A DNA stretch of 64,000 nt from Phycisphaerales bacterium (GTDB taxonomy: Bacteria > Planctomycetota > Phycisphaerae > Phycisphaerales > UBA5793), in the NCBI GenBank assembly GCA_020852515.1, contig JADZAS010000005.1, forward strand, positions 172,570-236,569. Direction: 5' to 3'. The notes under the pieces are model-generated. The model worked only from the letters and a program-made list of their open reading frames with translations. It searched no databases and was not told the DNA's origin. This document shows, in pieces, positions 36,953-48,400 of the stretch (positions within the stretch are counted from its first letter, which is position 1; the number at the start of each line of letters is the position of its first letter). A program made the translations under genes and the position numbers.

Positions 36953-39898
36953 GTGCCGCCGACGCCCGACCACAACCATGGCCACGACGGCTGCCCGCCG
37001 AGCGATCGGCTTGAAGAGATCGCCGCCGGCGCGATCGCCAACACGCACGAGCAGGCACACCTCGATGGCTGCGCCCGCTGCCGAACGCGGATCGATGCCG
37101 CGAGCGCGAATATCGCCTTCGTCCGTGGGTACGCCGAAGAATCCGCACAACCCTTGACTCCCCCCACCGGTCGCGAGCCGCGTGAACCCGGCGCCGCGCC
37201 GGCCATCGACACGCTCGAAGTCTCGCCCGATCTGGTCCCGGGCTACCGAATCCTCGATTCGATCCACGCGGGTGGACAGGGCGTGGTCTACAAGGCCATC
37301 GACCTTCAGACCCAGCGCCTGGTCGCCATCAAGATGCTGCTCGCGGGCCGCTTCGCCTCGCCGGAACAGGTCCGCCGGTTCGAGCGCGAAGCCGAGATCT
37401 CGGCCTCGCTCGACCACCCCAACGTCGTGACGATCTACCACATGCTCCGCGTGCGCGGCGATCGGTACGCGATCGTGATGGAGCACATCGACGGGGTTCC
37501 GCTCGACAAGTGGCGCCCGGTTGCGACCGCGGATTCGCGGCACTCGGCCGCGGCCCGCCGCCGGCTCGTGTCCGTGGTCCGCCTGTTCCTGGGTGTGTGC
37601 GAGGGTGTTCAGCACGCGCACAACCGAGGGTCTCTGCACCAGGACCTCAAACCTTCCAACATCCTCGTCAAGGGCGACGGGCTCGAAGCCATCGCGAAGG
37701 TCGTGGACTTCGGAATGGCCCGACCTCTGCGGAGCGATGCGACGGCGATCACCCAGCAGGGGCACTTCGGGGGGACGATCCGGTACGCCTCACCCGAACG
37801 TCTCCGCGCCGCCTCAGACGCGTCCGCGCGTGCGGATGTCCGCAGCGATGTCTACTCGCTGGGCGTGATCCTCTACGAGTTGGCCTGCGGCCGATGGCCC
37901 TTCGAGCACGCCGGCTCGATCATCGCCGAGTTGCAGGCCATCGAGACCGCCGAGCCCATGAGGCCTTCGACCTTCAACCACGCGATCGACAAGGACCTCG
38001 AGACCATCATCCTGACCGCGATGCACAAGGACCCATCGCGGCGATACGAGTCCGCCGGCACGCTCGGACGCGACCTGCATCGCTGGCTTCTCGGCGAGGC
38101 GGTCGAGGCCCGGCGGGACAGCGGCCTGTACCAACTGCGCAAGTCGGCACGCCGATACCGCGTCCCGCTAGCCATCGCAGGCGTGCTCCTGGTCGGATCG
38201 ATGGCCTTCTTCGTGCAGTCGTTCAGGCTCAAGAACGCCGCCCTCCAGACCGCCAACGCCAAACTGCTTTCGAGTCTGAACAGCGCACGGGCCGATTCCA
38301 CATCACGCGACAGCGACGTGCTGGAGGCTCAATACAAGGACGTGCTCCGGCACGACGCGACCGCCGAACGATCCCTCTGGCGGGTGATGTTCGGAACATT
38401 CACCGCCGGCCAGCCCGCCGATCCCGTCTCCGCGGCCAATCGCGATCGAATCCGTCGCGAGGCACTCTGGGCTCTGCGTGCGCACTACGTACAGGATCCC
38501 TGCATCGCCTCCACCCGACTCGACGCAGCGCCCGCCGCGATCAGGTTCGACCAGGGCTCTCAACCCGCACTCCTCTGGTGTGGAGAGGATGGCAAGCCGC
38601 ACAGGCTCGATCTGTCCACGCTCGACGATTTGGAGGTTCCGAGCCCCGAAGCCGATCAGGCCCGCTCGGCTCTGCGTTCGCCGTCGGCAAGACTCGGCCC
38701 ACGGCCCACCACCGGACCCGGCATCCGGGTCGGTCCCGGGTCGGCACGGCTGCATCTGCTCGACGCCAGCGGCCAAGCCGGGCGCGATTTGATCGGCCAC
38801 GCCGCACCGATCATCTTCGCGGCGAAGGTCGCGTTCCCGGACTCTCCGCGAGATCGCACTCCGGCCGTCAACGCGGAGCGGTTCATCTCCATCGATCAGG
38901 ACGGTTGCGCACGGCTCTGGGCGCCGGGCCTTCGACCCTGGGCAAGCACCTTCGCGGCACACAGCGTCGGCATCGTGGCCGCTTGGTTCACCGACGATGA
39001 GACACTCCTCACACGCGATGAACGCGGAGGTGTCCGGCACTGGTCGATCTCCCCGGCGGGACAGTCGGGCTTGCCGCGAGATCCGCCCTCAGCCGACTTC
39101 GGCGCGGCCACCGGCCTCGCGACGATCGCGTTCAACCGACCCCGAAACCTCTTCGCCGTGAGCGACGGCCGCGGCGCGGTGCGCATCGTCGATGGGGCTT
39201 GGCGCGACCTCTGGCGTTTCTCGACTGATGATGCACGGGTATCCGCCTTCGCCTGGTCACCGGACGGCGAAGCGTTCGCCGCTCTGGATGATCATCGCCG
39301 TGTTTTCCTGCGAAGCCCCGGCGGGGCGGTTCTCCGCGCTCCCCTGCTCATTCCGTCCGGCACAGCCCTCGACGCGGCCCGAGTGTTCACTTCGCTCGGT
39401 ATCGAACCTCGCGGCGAGCGCGTGCTTGTTGGCACTTCCCGCGGTTCGCTGCTGATCGGCCGGACCGACAACCCCTGGTGGCCCGAGTTTCGACTGCGCG
39501 ATGAACCCGTTGTGGCGATCGACACCACCGCTCACCGCGAGTTCCACACCGTCGCGTTCGCCGGCGCGATCTCGCTCATGGATGCCCGCTGCGACGGCCG
39601 CGTCCTGCTCTGGCTCGCGCCGCCTGACCCGCTTCCGATCACCGCCGCCGCGGCAAGCCCCGATGGCCGGTACATCATCGCCGGCACCCAGCGCGGCGAA
39701 CTGATCGTCTGGGACCTCGCCGCGCACGATGCGTGCATCCGCGGCAACGTCAACCACCAGTTGAACACGCTGGCCCCAACCCAGCCCGATTCACCCCGAT
39801 ACGACCTGCCCGGCCTGCACCGTTGGCTCGACACCGCGCTGTCTGAGCGCCAGCCCAACCCCGGGAGCGACACGCCCGCGAAGCAAGCCGCAGAATGA
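36953..39898 (+). CDS. transmembrane Ser/Thr protein kinase with N-terminal ZAS-like motif and WD40-like C-terminus
   Basis: 981 residues, GTG start. An N-terminal HLDGCARC motif (~36-43) resembles the H-x3-C-x2-C zinc site of anti-sigma factors. Kinase domain ~98-365: loop HAGGQGVVYK, Lys127 in VAIKML, catalytic loop LHQDLKPSN (228-236; the usual HRD reads HQD), VDFGMA (~251-256) and YASPERL. A membrane segment (VPLAIAGVLLVGSMAFFVQS) lies near 402-421; the remaining ~560 residues form beta-propeller-like repeats. It probably senses a signal and controls the upstream sigma factor by phosphorylation or zinc-motif binding. Confidence 0.88.
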   Translation: MPPTPDHNHGHDGCPPSDRLEEIAAGAIANTHEQAHLDGCARCRTRIDAASANIAFVRGYAEESAQPLTPPTGREPREPGAAPAIDTLEVSPDLVPGYRILDSIHAGGQGVVYKAIDLQTQRLVAIKMLLAGRFASPEQVRRFEREAEISASLDHPNVVTIYHMLRVRGDRYAIVMEHIDGVPLDKWRPVATADSRHSAAARRRLVSVVRLFLGVCEGVQHAHNRGSLHQDLKPSNILVKGDGLEAIAKVVDFGMARPLRSDATAITQQGHFGGTIRYASPERLRAASDASARADVRSDVYSLGVILYELACGRWPFEHAGSIIAELQAIETAEPMRPSTFNHAIDKDLETIILTAMHKDPSRRYESAGTLGRDLHRWLLGEAVEARRDSGLYQLRKSARRYRVPLAIAGVLLVGSMAFFVQSFRLKNAALQTANAKLLSSLNSARADSTSRDSDVLEAQYKDVLRHDATAERSLWRVMFGTFTAGQPADPVSAANRDRIRREALWALRAHYVQDPCIASTRLDAAPAAIRFDQGSQPALLWCGEDGKPHRLDLSTLDDLEVPSPEADQARSALRSPSARLGPRPTTGPGIRVGPGSARLHLLDASGQAGRDLIGHAAPIIFAAKVAFPDSPRDRTPAVNAERFISIDQDGCARLWAPGLRPWASTFAAHSVGIVAAWFTDDETLLTRDERGGVRHWSISPAGQSGLPRDPPSADFGAATGLATIAFNRPRNLFAVSDGRGAVRIVDGAWRDLWRFSTDDARVSAFAWSPDGEAFAALDDHRRVFLRSPGGAVLRAPLLIPSGTALDAARVFTSLGIEPRGERVLVGTSRGSLLIGRTDNPWWPEFRLRDEPVVAIDTTAHREFHTVAFAGAISLMDARCDGRVLLWLAPPDPLPITAAAASPDGRYIIAGTQRGELIVWDLAAHDACIRGNVNHQLNTLAPTQPDSPRYDLPGLHRWLDTALSERQPNPGSDTPAKQAAE

Positions 39899-40317
39899 CC
39901 CCGATGGGGTTCGAACTACCCCCGGTTTTCTCGAAGGATTTCGCGGTTTTCCACAACGGAGTCGCAATGAGCGGCGCGTTTCTACAAGTGGGCTAGCCAG
40001 CGAAGGGGCCCTATCGACATTCGCACTCGGAGTGCGCCCTATTCCCCCCCGTACTCCTAACTTATGGGAACTCGAATCCTCCGGATGTTTGAACTGCACT
40101 CTGCGCTCCCAAACGTCGGCGCCGAATCTTGCAAACTGGTCAGGATCACGTGCAGGACGCGACCGTCAGATCGCCCGCGTGCTGAAGGTCATCCAGTTCC
40201 ACCCGACCAACATAGTCGAAACCAAGGCTTCGGACGCCGGGCGACAAGAGGGCGGCTCCGCCATCGCGGAGTCGCCCTCGGTCCGTATCCAACACCAAGC
40301 AAGAGTGCGTTGTGAAG
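39899..40317. other. gap between convergent genes with a stem-loop
   Basis: No gene seen. A stem at 40248-40279 (GAGGGCG and CTCCG arms with CGGAG and CGCCCTC, one mismatch, CCATCG loop) lies 38 bases beyond the stop of the giant Cys-rich gene and may end that transcript. The rest is unremarkable in composition and contains no tRNA cloverleaf that I can find. Confidence 0.6.
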
Positions 40318-43300
40318 TCAGGAGCAGCCGAAGAAGTAGCCGGCGAGGAAGTCGAAGATGTCCTGCACGGTGAACGTCCCGCTGTCGTTGATATCGGCCC
40401 GTGTATCCATTGCGAAGTACAGAGCCAGAAAATCAAACAAGTCTTGCACGGTGAGGCCGCCGACCATGTTCATGTTGACGACGCAGCACTCCACCCAGTT
40501 GCCCGACCCCGGCGGGGATTGGCAAGTGGTGTTGAGGCCGTGGAACTCGCCACTCTGGCCGTAGCAGAAGCCAAGAGATGTGAACTGGCAGACCAGCGGC
40601 ACCCCCTCGACCGCGGGATCGAAGCAGCACGCGCCGAAGCACACGTTCGTGGCCGTGCACGTCGTTCCATCGCCCAGGTAGATGCCGCCCGACGCGGGGG
40701 TGCACGCCGACTGAGAAACGACCCGGCAGAACGGAGCAGCATCACGCACGCAGCACGCGCCACCGCACGAGCCGGGTGCGCACGCGGCACCAACGCCTTG
40801 GAAACTACCTGTGCAGGTAGCGACTGTCTCCAGGGCGCAGCCGGCTGCGGTGCAGCACGCGCCCGAGCACGCCGCGGCATCGCACACGGTGCCGAGACCG
40901 CGGAACACCGATCCGGCGCCGCATCCCGACGGCAAGGTGAGCGAGCACCCACCCGCGGAGTCACAGCACGCTCCCTCGCACGCACCGATGCAGTTGTACC
41001 CGTGGAAGCGGTAGGTGCCGCCGAGGGCATCGCACTGCGACTGGGTGACGTTGGTGCAACCGGTCGAAACGCAGCACACGCCGAGACATGCCGTCGGCCC
41101 GCAGGCAACCTCAAACCCGACGAACAGGCCGCCCATCGCCAGGCAGTCGCCGCGGAACTCCAGCGTGCAGGTCATCGTTCCCGGCATGCAGCATGCGCCG
41201 GTGCAGGTGGTCGGCTGGCACGGCGTCTGGTAGCCCAAGTAGGTGCCGACGAGTGTATTGACGCAGTTAAGCTTGCCGCGAACCTGGCACACGCCCGAGC
41301 TGGCAAAGCAGCACGCACCGAAGCAGTTGAACAACCCACAGGCGCTCTGCCCCTCGCGCACACCGCCGGAGGCGATGCACGCGGCATCGGACACCAGCGT
41401 GCAGGTGCCGTCGGGAGCGCAGCAGGTCACGAAGCAGAACGTCGGCGAGCACGCACCCGGTCGCGAGGTGCCGCCGAGCCCCGTGCACGCTGTGGAGGTC
41501 ACGAAGACGCACGACTGATCCGGCAGGCAGCAGCCGCGCGGGCAAAGATTGGCCGTGCACGTCGTGCCGTCGCCCGAGTAGACGCCGGAGGCCGTGGCGC
41601 ACGCCGTTGAGGTGAACTCGGCGCAGGCACCATCGAGCAGGCAGCACGCACCCACCACCAGACAGGTGTTGGCGTCGCATGCCACGCCCGCTCCGAGGAA
41701 CAACCCGCCCGCGCTCGTGCACGTCGAAGCGATCCGCGTAGTGCATGCCGAAGCGATGCAGCACGCCCCGAGGCCGGGGTCGCCGCACGGGCTGCTGACA
41801 CAGCTGGTGCCGGCGCCGTGGAAGACCTTGGGGCCTCCGCCAGGCCCCGAGCACGCCGCGGCCGATCGGATCTCGCACAGGTTTGTCAGCGTGAAGCAGC
41901 ACGCGCCCAGCGGCGCACCGCACGGGTTGGCATCACAGGTCGTCTCATTGGGCAGGAACGTTCCGCCCAGCGCATCGCAGGTGTCGGCATCCCAAAGCAT
42001 GCATTCATCTGTCTGGCAGCACGCCCGGAAGACCACCGTCAAGCAGTCATTCGATGGCGTGCAGCCCGTGCCCGCGCCCCGTGGGTCGCCGTTCAGGTTC
42101 TGGCACGGCACGGCTGGCAAGAGGTAGCACTGGCTGTCGAAGCAGCAGGCGCCGATGTCTGCACACATTCCGGGCGAGCACGTGACGCCGTTGCCCAGGT
42201 AGATACTGCCCGCGCCTTCGCACATCGCGACATCGGTGATGCTGCACGCGCCCGCCAGCGTGCAGCACGCACCCGTGCCGCACGGGTCGGGCAGACACGA
42301 TGAGCCCGCGCCCAGGAAGAGGTTGCCGCCGCAGACCGAAGCGCTCACGATAGAACAGTTAATGCCGAAGCAGCACGCCCCCAGCGGCGCGCCGCACGGG
42401 TTGGATGCGCAGGTGGTCTGGTTCGGAACAAACGTCCCGCTGACTGACGCGCACAGCGACTGGGTCAGGATCTCGCAGATCGCCGTGCGGCAGCACGCAC
42501 CGACGGGATCGCTCACGCAGAGGTTGATCGTGCACGCAAGCCCGACGCCCTGGTGCGTCCCGTTCAGGAACCCGCATTCTCCGATGCTCGCCTGGACGCA
42601 GGTCTCATCCGGCAGGCAGCAGGCACCTGTCGTGTTTGGGCACTGCCCCGGCGTGCATGTTGTGCCGTCTCCGCGGTAGACGCTCCCCGATGACAACACG
42701 CAGTTGGATGCAAATCGGACCTCGCACAGGGTGCCAAACGTCCCGAAGCAGCACGCGCCTGCCGGGGCACACAGCGCCGGCGCACAAGTCGCGTTGAGGC
42801 CCATGAACACGCCGGCAGAGACGCAGTCCTGCTCCAGTTCGTACGTGCACTGGCCGTCAGCCCTGCAGCACGCCCCGAGCGAGCATGACGGATCGAGCCC
42901 CGCGCAGACCACGCCGTCACCGTTGTAGCGGCCGGGAGGGTTGGTCGAGCACCACTCGCGCGGATAGAAATAGCACCCCCCTTCGTAGCAGCACGCACCG
43001 GGCGTGCACGCGCCGCCGGTACAGGTCGTGCCCTCGCCGAGGAAAACCACTCCGCCCTGCAGACCGCAGTCATTGATGTCGAGCAGCAGGCAGGCTCCGG
43101 TGTCCAGGCAGCACGCGCCGAGCGAGCAAGGGTCCGGACTGCAAGATGAGCCTGCGCCATGGAACACGCCGCCGCTGCAGCCGGCCTGCGAGGTGACCGT
43201 GCAGTTGACGCCGAAGCAGCACGCGCCATCATCGCACCAGGCTGGTGTTGACGCCGTATTGCGTGGATCGGCCGTGCCGGTCGTGAAGTCGGCTCCGTTT

Positions 43301-43938
43301 TGATCGGTGTCGGTGCAACCGAGCGCGACCTCTCGCCGGTAGGTTGCCGTTGATCCGCTCGGGTTCGCCGGGGCCACCGCGGCGCCTTCGAAGCAGTTCG
43401 ATGAGCCTAGTCCGACGAAATCCTCGAGGTCGACGGCAACGTTTGCATCTGATACCGGACACGATGTTCCCGACGCGATCGTCGTGCTGATCCGCATCAG
43501 CGCAAGTTTGCCGTTGCCGATGTTTGTGGTGCCGGTCGCATCGGGCGTGGGAAGCGGCTGGAGACCACCACCGGCGCCGGCGCTGAGCTGGATCAGATAG
43601 AACTGCCCTGCTGCCAACGTCGTAGCGGACAGGTTCGTGCGGGTCCAACTGGACCCAGTGTTTGAGGCATACTGGATTGACCAACCCGACAGCGACACGG
43701 GGCTGGAAGACCTGTTGTGCAGCTCGACATAGTCGTTGCGCCATGTTGCGCTTGCGGCTCCGCCATTCACGTAGACCTGGCTGATGACCACGTCACCCGC
43801 GCTGGCGATCGCGTTGGGGGCGAGCAGGCCGAGCATCATGATCGCGGCTCGGGTCGGTCGGCGCACACGCGGCGAAACAGGGACCAGTTGGCTTCCGTTC
43901 GTACAGGGGAGCGGTTCTCGGTGGAGCACACTTCTCAT
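40318..43938 (-). CDS. giant secreted Cys-rich repeat protein (23 repeats) with lamin-tail domain and dockerin-like end
   Basis: 1206 residues from the ATG at 43938; the open frame upstream is not repeat-like and is left out. Basic N-terminus and signal-like stretch to ~47 (MMLGLLAPNAIASAG), then a lamin-tail-like domain (~48-232: VVISQVYVNGG, DYVELHNRSSSPVSLSGWSI). Twenty-three ~40-residue repeats (~236-1150) follow, consensus GACC-x(4-10)-C-x(8-12)-C-x(9-16)-G-x(2)-(T/S)-C-x(3-6)-C, that is six Cys per repeat. The end is dockerin-like, with two VQD(L/I)FDFL helices. Likely extracellular, disulfide-rich and rod-like. Repeats are diverged, so the array is old. Confidence 0.85.
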   Translation of the reverse strand: MRSVLHREPLPCTNGSQLVPVSPRVRRPTRAAIMMLGLLAPNAIASAGDVVISQVYVNGGAASATWRNDYVELHNRSSSPVSLSGWSIQYASNTGSSWTRTNLSATTLAAGQFYLIQLSAGAGGGLQPLPTPDATGTTNIGNGKLALMRISTTIASGTSCPVSDANVAVDLEDFVGLGSSNCFEGAAVAPANPSGSTATYRREVALGCTDTDQNGADFTTGTADPRNTASTPAWCDDGACCFGVNCTVTSQAGCSGGVFHGAGSSCSPDPCSLGACCLDTGACLLLDINDCGLQGGVVFLGEGTTCTGGACTPGACCYEGGCYFYPREWCSTNPPGRYNGDGVVCAGLDPSCSLGACCRADGQCTYELEQDCVSAGVFMGLNATCAPALCAPAGACCFGTFGTLCEVRFASNCVLSSGSVYRGDGTTCTPGQCPNTTGACCLPDETCVQASIGECGFLNGTHQGVGLACTINLCVSDPVGACCRTAICEILTQSLCASVSGTFVPNQTTCASNPCGAPLGACCFGINCSIVSASVCGGNLFLGAGSSCLPDPCGTGACCTLAGACSITDVAMCEGAGSIYLGNGVTCSPGMCADIGACCFDSQCYLLPAVPCQNLNGDPRGAGTGCTPSNDCLTVVFRACCQTDECMLWDADTCDALGGTFLPNETTCDANPCGAPLGACCFTLTNLCEIRSAAACSGPGGGPKVFHGAGTSCVSSPCGDPGLGACCIASACTTRIASTCTSAGGLFLGAGVACDANTCLVVGACCLLDGACAEFTSTACATASGVYSGDGTTCTANLCPRGCCLPDQSCVFVTSTACTGLGGTSRPGACSPTFCFVTCCAPDGTCTLVSDAACIASGGVREGQSACGLFNCFGACCFASSGVCQVRGKLNCVNTLVGTYLGYQTPCQPTTCTGACCMPGTMTCTLEFRGDCLAMGGLFVGFEVACGPTACLGVCCVSTGCTNVTQSQCDALGGTYRFHGYNCIGACEGACCDSAGGCSLTLPSGCGAGSVFRGLGTVCDAAACSGACCTAAGCALETVATCTGSFQGVGAACAPGSCGGACCVRDAAPFCRVVSQSACTPASGGIYLGDGTTCTATNVCFGACCFDPAVEGVPLVCQFTSLGFCYGQSGEFHGLNTTCQSPPGSGNWVECCVVNMNMVGGLTVQDLFDFLALYFAMDTRADINDSGTFTVQDIFDFLAGYFFGCS

Positions 43939-44191
43939 GGGGACCTCGCGCTGTAAACTGTGACTCGGGCTGGATCCGGCCGTGGGATGGCTTCGGCCCC
44001 GGACGATGGGCTGCCGACCGCCGCACGACGGGGCATTGACAGGACATTCGCCGGAGTTTGACGCGACCCGACAAGATTTCGTCGGGTGTTGTGGGTCCTT
44101 GACGAATGAAGACGGTGGGTTTAAGAGCGGCGAACAAAGCGGGCTCCTTCGCCGCGGCGTGCGGCTTGCAGCCTCGAATCGAGTCACCCAA

Positions 44192-44750
44192 ATGAACCCG
44201 GGTTCTTCTGATACCCCAACCGTCGAGCAGGTCTTTGAGGCGACGGTCTCTCACCCCCGCTCCCGCCGGGGTGAATTGCTCGACTCGCTCTGCACAGGAC
44301 GGCCCGAAGTGCGGAAAGAGGTTGAAGAGCTTCTCAATGCCTATGACCGGTCGTGCGAGACCGGCGTGCTGGGTTCTCCGATCGATCCTCGCGTCACGGC
44401 CGAGGCGTTGGATGTACCGACCATTCCTCCGCACTCGAATCTCGGTGCGTACCCGTCTTGAGGTCAGTCCGGTAGCGGTTGAGCCGATGACGATCGACCC
44501 TCGCCTGGGGCTCGCAGAGTCCCTCATCGCGCTCGATCGAGCCGAAGAGGCGGTGCGGCAACTCGACTGGTTCTTCAACGATCGTCGTTCGCCGACGAGC
44601 ATTCCTGCCTCGGCGCGGGCCGCGGCGACTCGCCTCATGTTGCGTGCCTGGGAGCGACGAAACGCTCTGGCCCCTGAAGATGAACAGGTCCAGCGGAGCG
44701 TGAACGAGTGGGCGGGACGCGTGCAGGCGTTGCCGGCCGGCAGGCCGTAG
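44192..44750 (+). pseudogene. remnant of a Ser/Thr kinase gene (ends kept, kinase domain lost)
   Basis: The first frame (44192-44461, 89 residues) has VEQVFEATVSHPRSRRGELL and PEVRKEVEELLNAYD, the N-terminal pattern of the kinase at 45423 (ELQQIF, AEVEQLLAALERSS). It stops where the kinase domain should begin. The following frame up to 44750 has AESLIALDRAEEAVRQLDWF, a TPR-like C-terminal type stretch, in another phase. The simplest reading is an internal deletion with frameshift that removed the kinase core. A short independent gene is the alternative. Confidence 0.55.
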
Positions 44751-44859
44751 GGTCGGGGGAAGTCGGCATGTTCAGAGTCCGTGCAGGCCTTGCGTCGCGA
44801 GAGGATTCCTGCGACAATGTGACGCTGGATGCCGGCCGCGGCCGGCACCCAGAGCGACC

Positions 44860-45426
44860 ATGACGACCGAACCCGACGCATCAGCTTCCACGAGCTCCTT
44901 TCGGACCGACGAGGTCTTCCCCGAGGTCTATGAGGAACTCCGCCGATTGGCCCGGGCGCGGCTCCGAGAGATCAGGCCAGGCCAGACACTCCAGACCACT
45001 GCGCTGGTCCATGAGGCATACGTCAGGCTTGTCAAGAGCGGGGATGCCCGTTGGAAGGGGCGTGCGCACTTCTTCGGTGCCGCGGCCAGGGCGATGAGGC
45101 TCATCCTCGTCGATTACGCACGGCGGAGGAGCCGCCTGAAGCGAGGCGGCGATCGCGTGCGTCTGGGCCTAACGGTCGATCTTGAGGATCGAAGTGATGA
45201 ATCCCACGAAGGGGTCGAGCGGCTTGGCGAGGTGATCGGGCGGCTGGAGGCCCTCGACGCCCGCAAGGCCGAACTCGCCTCCCTGCACCTGTTGGTCGGC
45301 ATGACGCACGAACAGATCGCCGAGGCGATGGAGTTGTCGGTGCGGACGGTCGAGCGGGAGTGGCGATTCTCACGCGCGTGGCTCCAGCGGGAACTCGACA
45401 TCGCAGCGCCGGGGCGCTCTCCATGA
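44860..45426 (+). CDS. ECF-type sigma factor
   Basis: 188 residues. VYEELRRLARARLREIRPGQ (~24-43), TTALVHEAYVRLVK (~47-60), FFGAAARAMRLILVDYARRR (~72-91), and a sigma-4 helix-turn-helix in GMTHEQIAEAMELSVRTVE (~147-165). This pattern is the TIGR02999-type ECF group abundant in planctomycetes and Acidobacteria. It overlaps the kinase gene by 4 bases (ATGA), so the two are translationally coupled. Confidence 0.9.
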   Translation: MTTEPDASASTSSFRTDEVFPEVYEELRRLARARLREIRPGQTLQTTALVHEAYVRLVKSGDARWKGRAHFFGAAARAMRLILVDYARRRSRLKRGGDRVRLGLTVDLEDRSDESHEGVERLGEVIGRLEALDARKAELASLHLLVGMTHEQIAEAMELSVRTVEREWRFSRAWLQRELDIAAPGRSP

Positions 45427-48400
45427 GCGATCCGGTCAGAGAGCTCCAGCAGATCTTCGACAAGGTGGTCGATCTTGCCCCGGAGGAACGGGCACGCCGG
45501 CTCACCGAACTCTGCGGTGAAGACCGTGAGCTCAGGGCAGAAGTCGAGCAGCTACTTGCAGCATTGGAACGATCGAGCCGAGCCCACGGGATCGTCAGGC
45601 CGATAAGCCCGGCGTACGCGGCCAGCGCGCTCGATGCAGAGTCTGATTCGATGGTTCCAGCGGCGTTCGGCCCTTACCGATCGATTCGATCGTTGGGTGA
45701 GGGCGGGTACGGCCTTGTGTACCTCGCCGAACGGACGGAGCCATTTCGCCAACTCGTCGCCATCAAGGTGCTCAAGCCCGGGCTGGACACACGGGCAATC
45801 CTGAGCCGCTTCGATCACGAGCGACGCGCTCTGGCACTCCTGTCACACCCAGCGATCGCGAAGATCCTTGATGCCGGCGAGACGGAACAGGGACGACCGT
45901 ACTTCGCCATGGAGTATGTCGAGGGCGTCTCGCTGTCGAAGTTCTGTCGCGAGCACAATCCGCCGATCCCGACGCGCATCAAGTTGCTCGTCGAAGTGGC
46001 CGCGGCGATTCAGTACGCTCACTCCAAGGGCGTCATTCACCGCGATCTGAAACCGGGCAACATCCTCGTAGCCGGAGCGCCGGACAGGCCCAGACCTGTC
46101 GTGATCGACTTCGGCATCGCCAAGATCGCCGAGGCCACGGCAGGCCCCTCTCTCACGCTGGAAGGACGAGGCCCACTGGGAACCCCCGAGTACATGAGCC
46201 CGGAGCAGTTCTCAATTGAGGCGGGCGAGATCGACACACGGACCGATGTCTATGCGTTGGGAGCCGTGCTCTACGAGTTGATCAGCGATCGCCCACCGGC
46301 CTATCAGACGGCACTCGAAGGTCGTAGCACGGAGAGCATCGCTCGATTGATCTGTGAGTCTGAGCCGATCTTCCCCGCTCCCAGTTCCAACGCTCTGCAC
46401 GGCACACGCTCGACTGCGGCCTCGGCTCGGCTGACCCGTGAGTTGGGCTGGATCGCGATGGAGGCGCTTCGACGTGAACCGGACCGGCGATATCAGAGTC
46501 CCGCGGAGTTCGCGGCAGACCTCGTCGCATGTCTTTCAGGGCTGCCCGTTTCCGCTGGCCCTGACTCTCGCACCTACCGCCTCCGAAAACTCGCTGCACG
46601 GAACAAAGGCCCGGTCGCGGCCGTGCTGATCGGTGTGTTTTCACTCATTGCCGTCTCTGTCATGCAACTGCGGGCGGCGCGTCAGGAGCGTTCGTTGCGA
46701 CTGGTGACAGACGATGCGCTCAAGCAGGCAACTCGGCGCGGGGTCGAACTCGAGGAGGCCAACCGGCAACTGCGCCGCCAGCGAACGCTGGCAAACCTGG
46801 CGGCGGCAGCCGCCCACATCGAAGTCGGCGACGCCACTGCGGCTCAACAGCGCCTCCTGAGCATTCCTCCCGACGAAAGACCGTGGGAGTGGCGACTTCT
46901 CGCGGCGGAGTCCGACCGAGCGGAATCCCGGGCTCGCCCATTCCGGAACAACATCGAAGAACTGAGCCTGAACCCGGATGGACGTCTTCTCGCGGCCGCG
47001 GCGACGTACGAAGACATACGTGTTCTGGACTCGACAACCCTGGAAACGGTTGCGATTCTGCCGGGATTTGCCGGACAGCAGTCGATCGCCTGCGCCTTCC
47101 ATCCGCGCGAGCCGGTCCTGATCGTCGGCGCATGGGACGGCCGTCTCAGGTCGTACAGCGCGGAGTCGTTTGAAGTTGTGCGTGAATCTTCGACCGTGCC
47201 GATCGACGACCTTCTGGTCTCGACAGACGGCTCGTTGATTGCCTTCCGAGATGCTCGCGACAATCGGGTTGTTCTGTGTGAGTATCCAAGCCTCAAGGAG
47301 CGCACCCGCTTCGGAGACGAGGTCCGGGGCCTGGCTTTTCTGCCTGAATCGCGCAACATTGTGACCGTCGGCGCCGGCCGCGCGTGTGTGCATGACGAGA
47401 GCGGTCGGTTGGTTCGACATGCGGTCATCCCCGACGGCTTCGCTGATGTCTGCGTCTCGTCATCCGGCGCACGGATGGCGACCATGTCGGACCAGGCGAT
47501 AGTTCTCGAGACGAGCGCACTGCGGACCACGGCTCGGGTCAGCGCCGTGTCCAGATTCATCACGGGTGCTTTCGTATGCGGCGATCGCTGGATCGCTGGT
47601 GGAGGCGTCGACGCTGCACTCCGACTGATCGACCCGGCATCTGGAATCGTCTCGCACCGGTTGCTCTGCCCGGGGCGAGGCGTCTTCGTGGGCCCTCAAT
47701 CCGCAGATGGCCGTACGCTCTTCACGGGTTCTTATGACGGGCAGGTTCATCGCTGGAGCCTCACCGAACTCGGCTTCGCGCAGCGGGATTCCGAGCCCCC
47801 GATCAGTGTTTCCATACGATCCGACGGCAACGCATTGGCCTTGATTGCCCCGCACGGAGGAAGGGTCTCGATCCTCCGCTCGCAGGATCTTGGAACAAGC
47901 GCTGAACTCCAATCGGGGCTTTCGAGAGTCTCCGCGGCTGAGTTTGTCCACGAGCGCAATACCTTGATTGCCTCGGGCGTCGGCGGCACGGTCAGCATCG
48001 ATGTCGACAGTAAACACGTTCGAACAATCGAGGTCCCCGGCGGTGTCGCCCACGACTCGGCGCTCGCGGCAAGGCCCAACAGCAATGAAGTGCTGATCGG
48101 ATCACCCGGCGGAAGCGCTTGGAGGATCGACGCCGCATCCCTCCGCACCGTGCCCTTAAGCAGTTCCGGAGCCTCGCTGGGACTGCCGCTGGCGGTAGGT
48201 CCTACCGGTCGGCTAGCGGTTTGCGCCGACATCGGCGTCGCGCGTGTTGTGGACATCGAACGCGGCGCGGTCGTGTGCACCTTGCCGGAGAACACGAACG
48301 ATCGAGTCAACTGCGCTGCCGTCTCACCCGACGACCGCTTCGCGGCCATTGGTAGCTGGGATTCTAAGCTGCAAGTGTGGCGAATTGCCGACACAACTCT

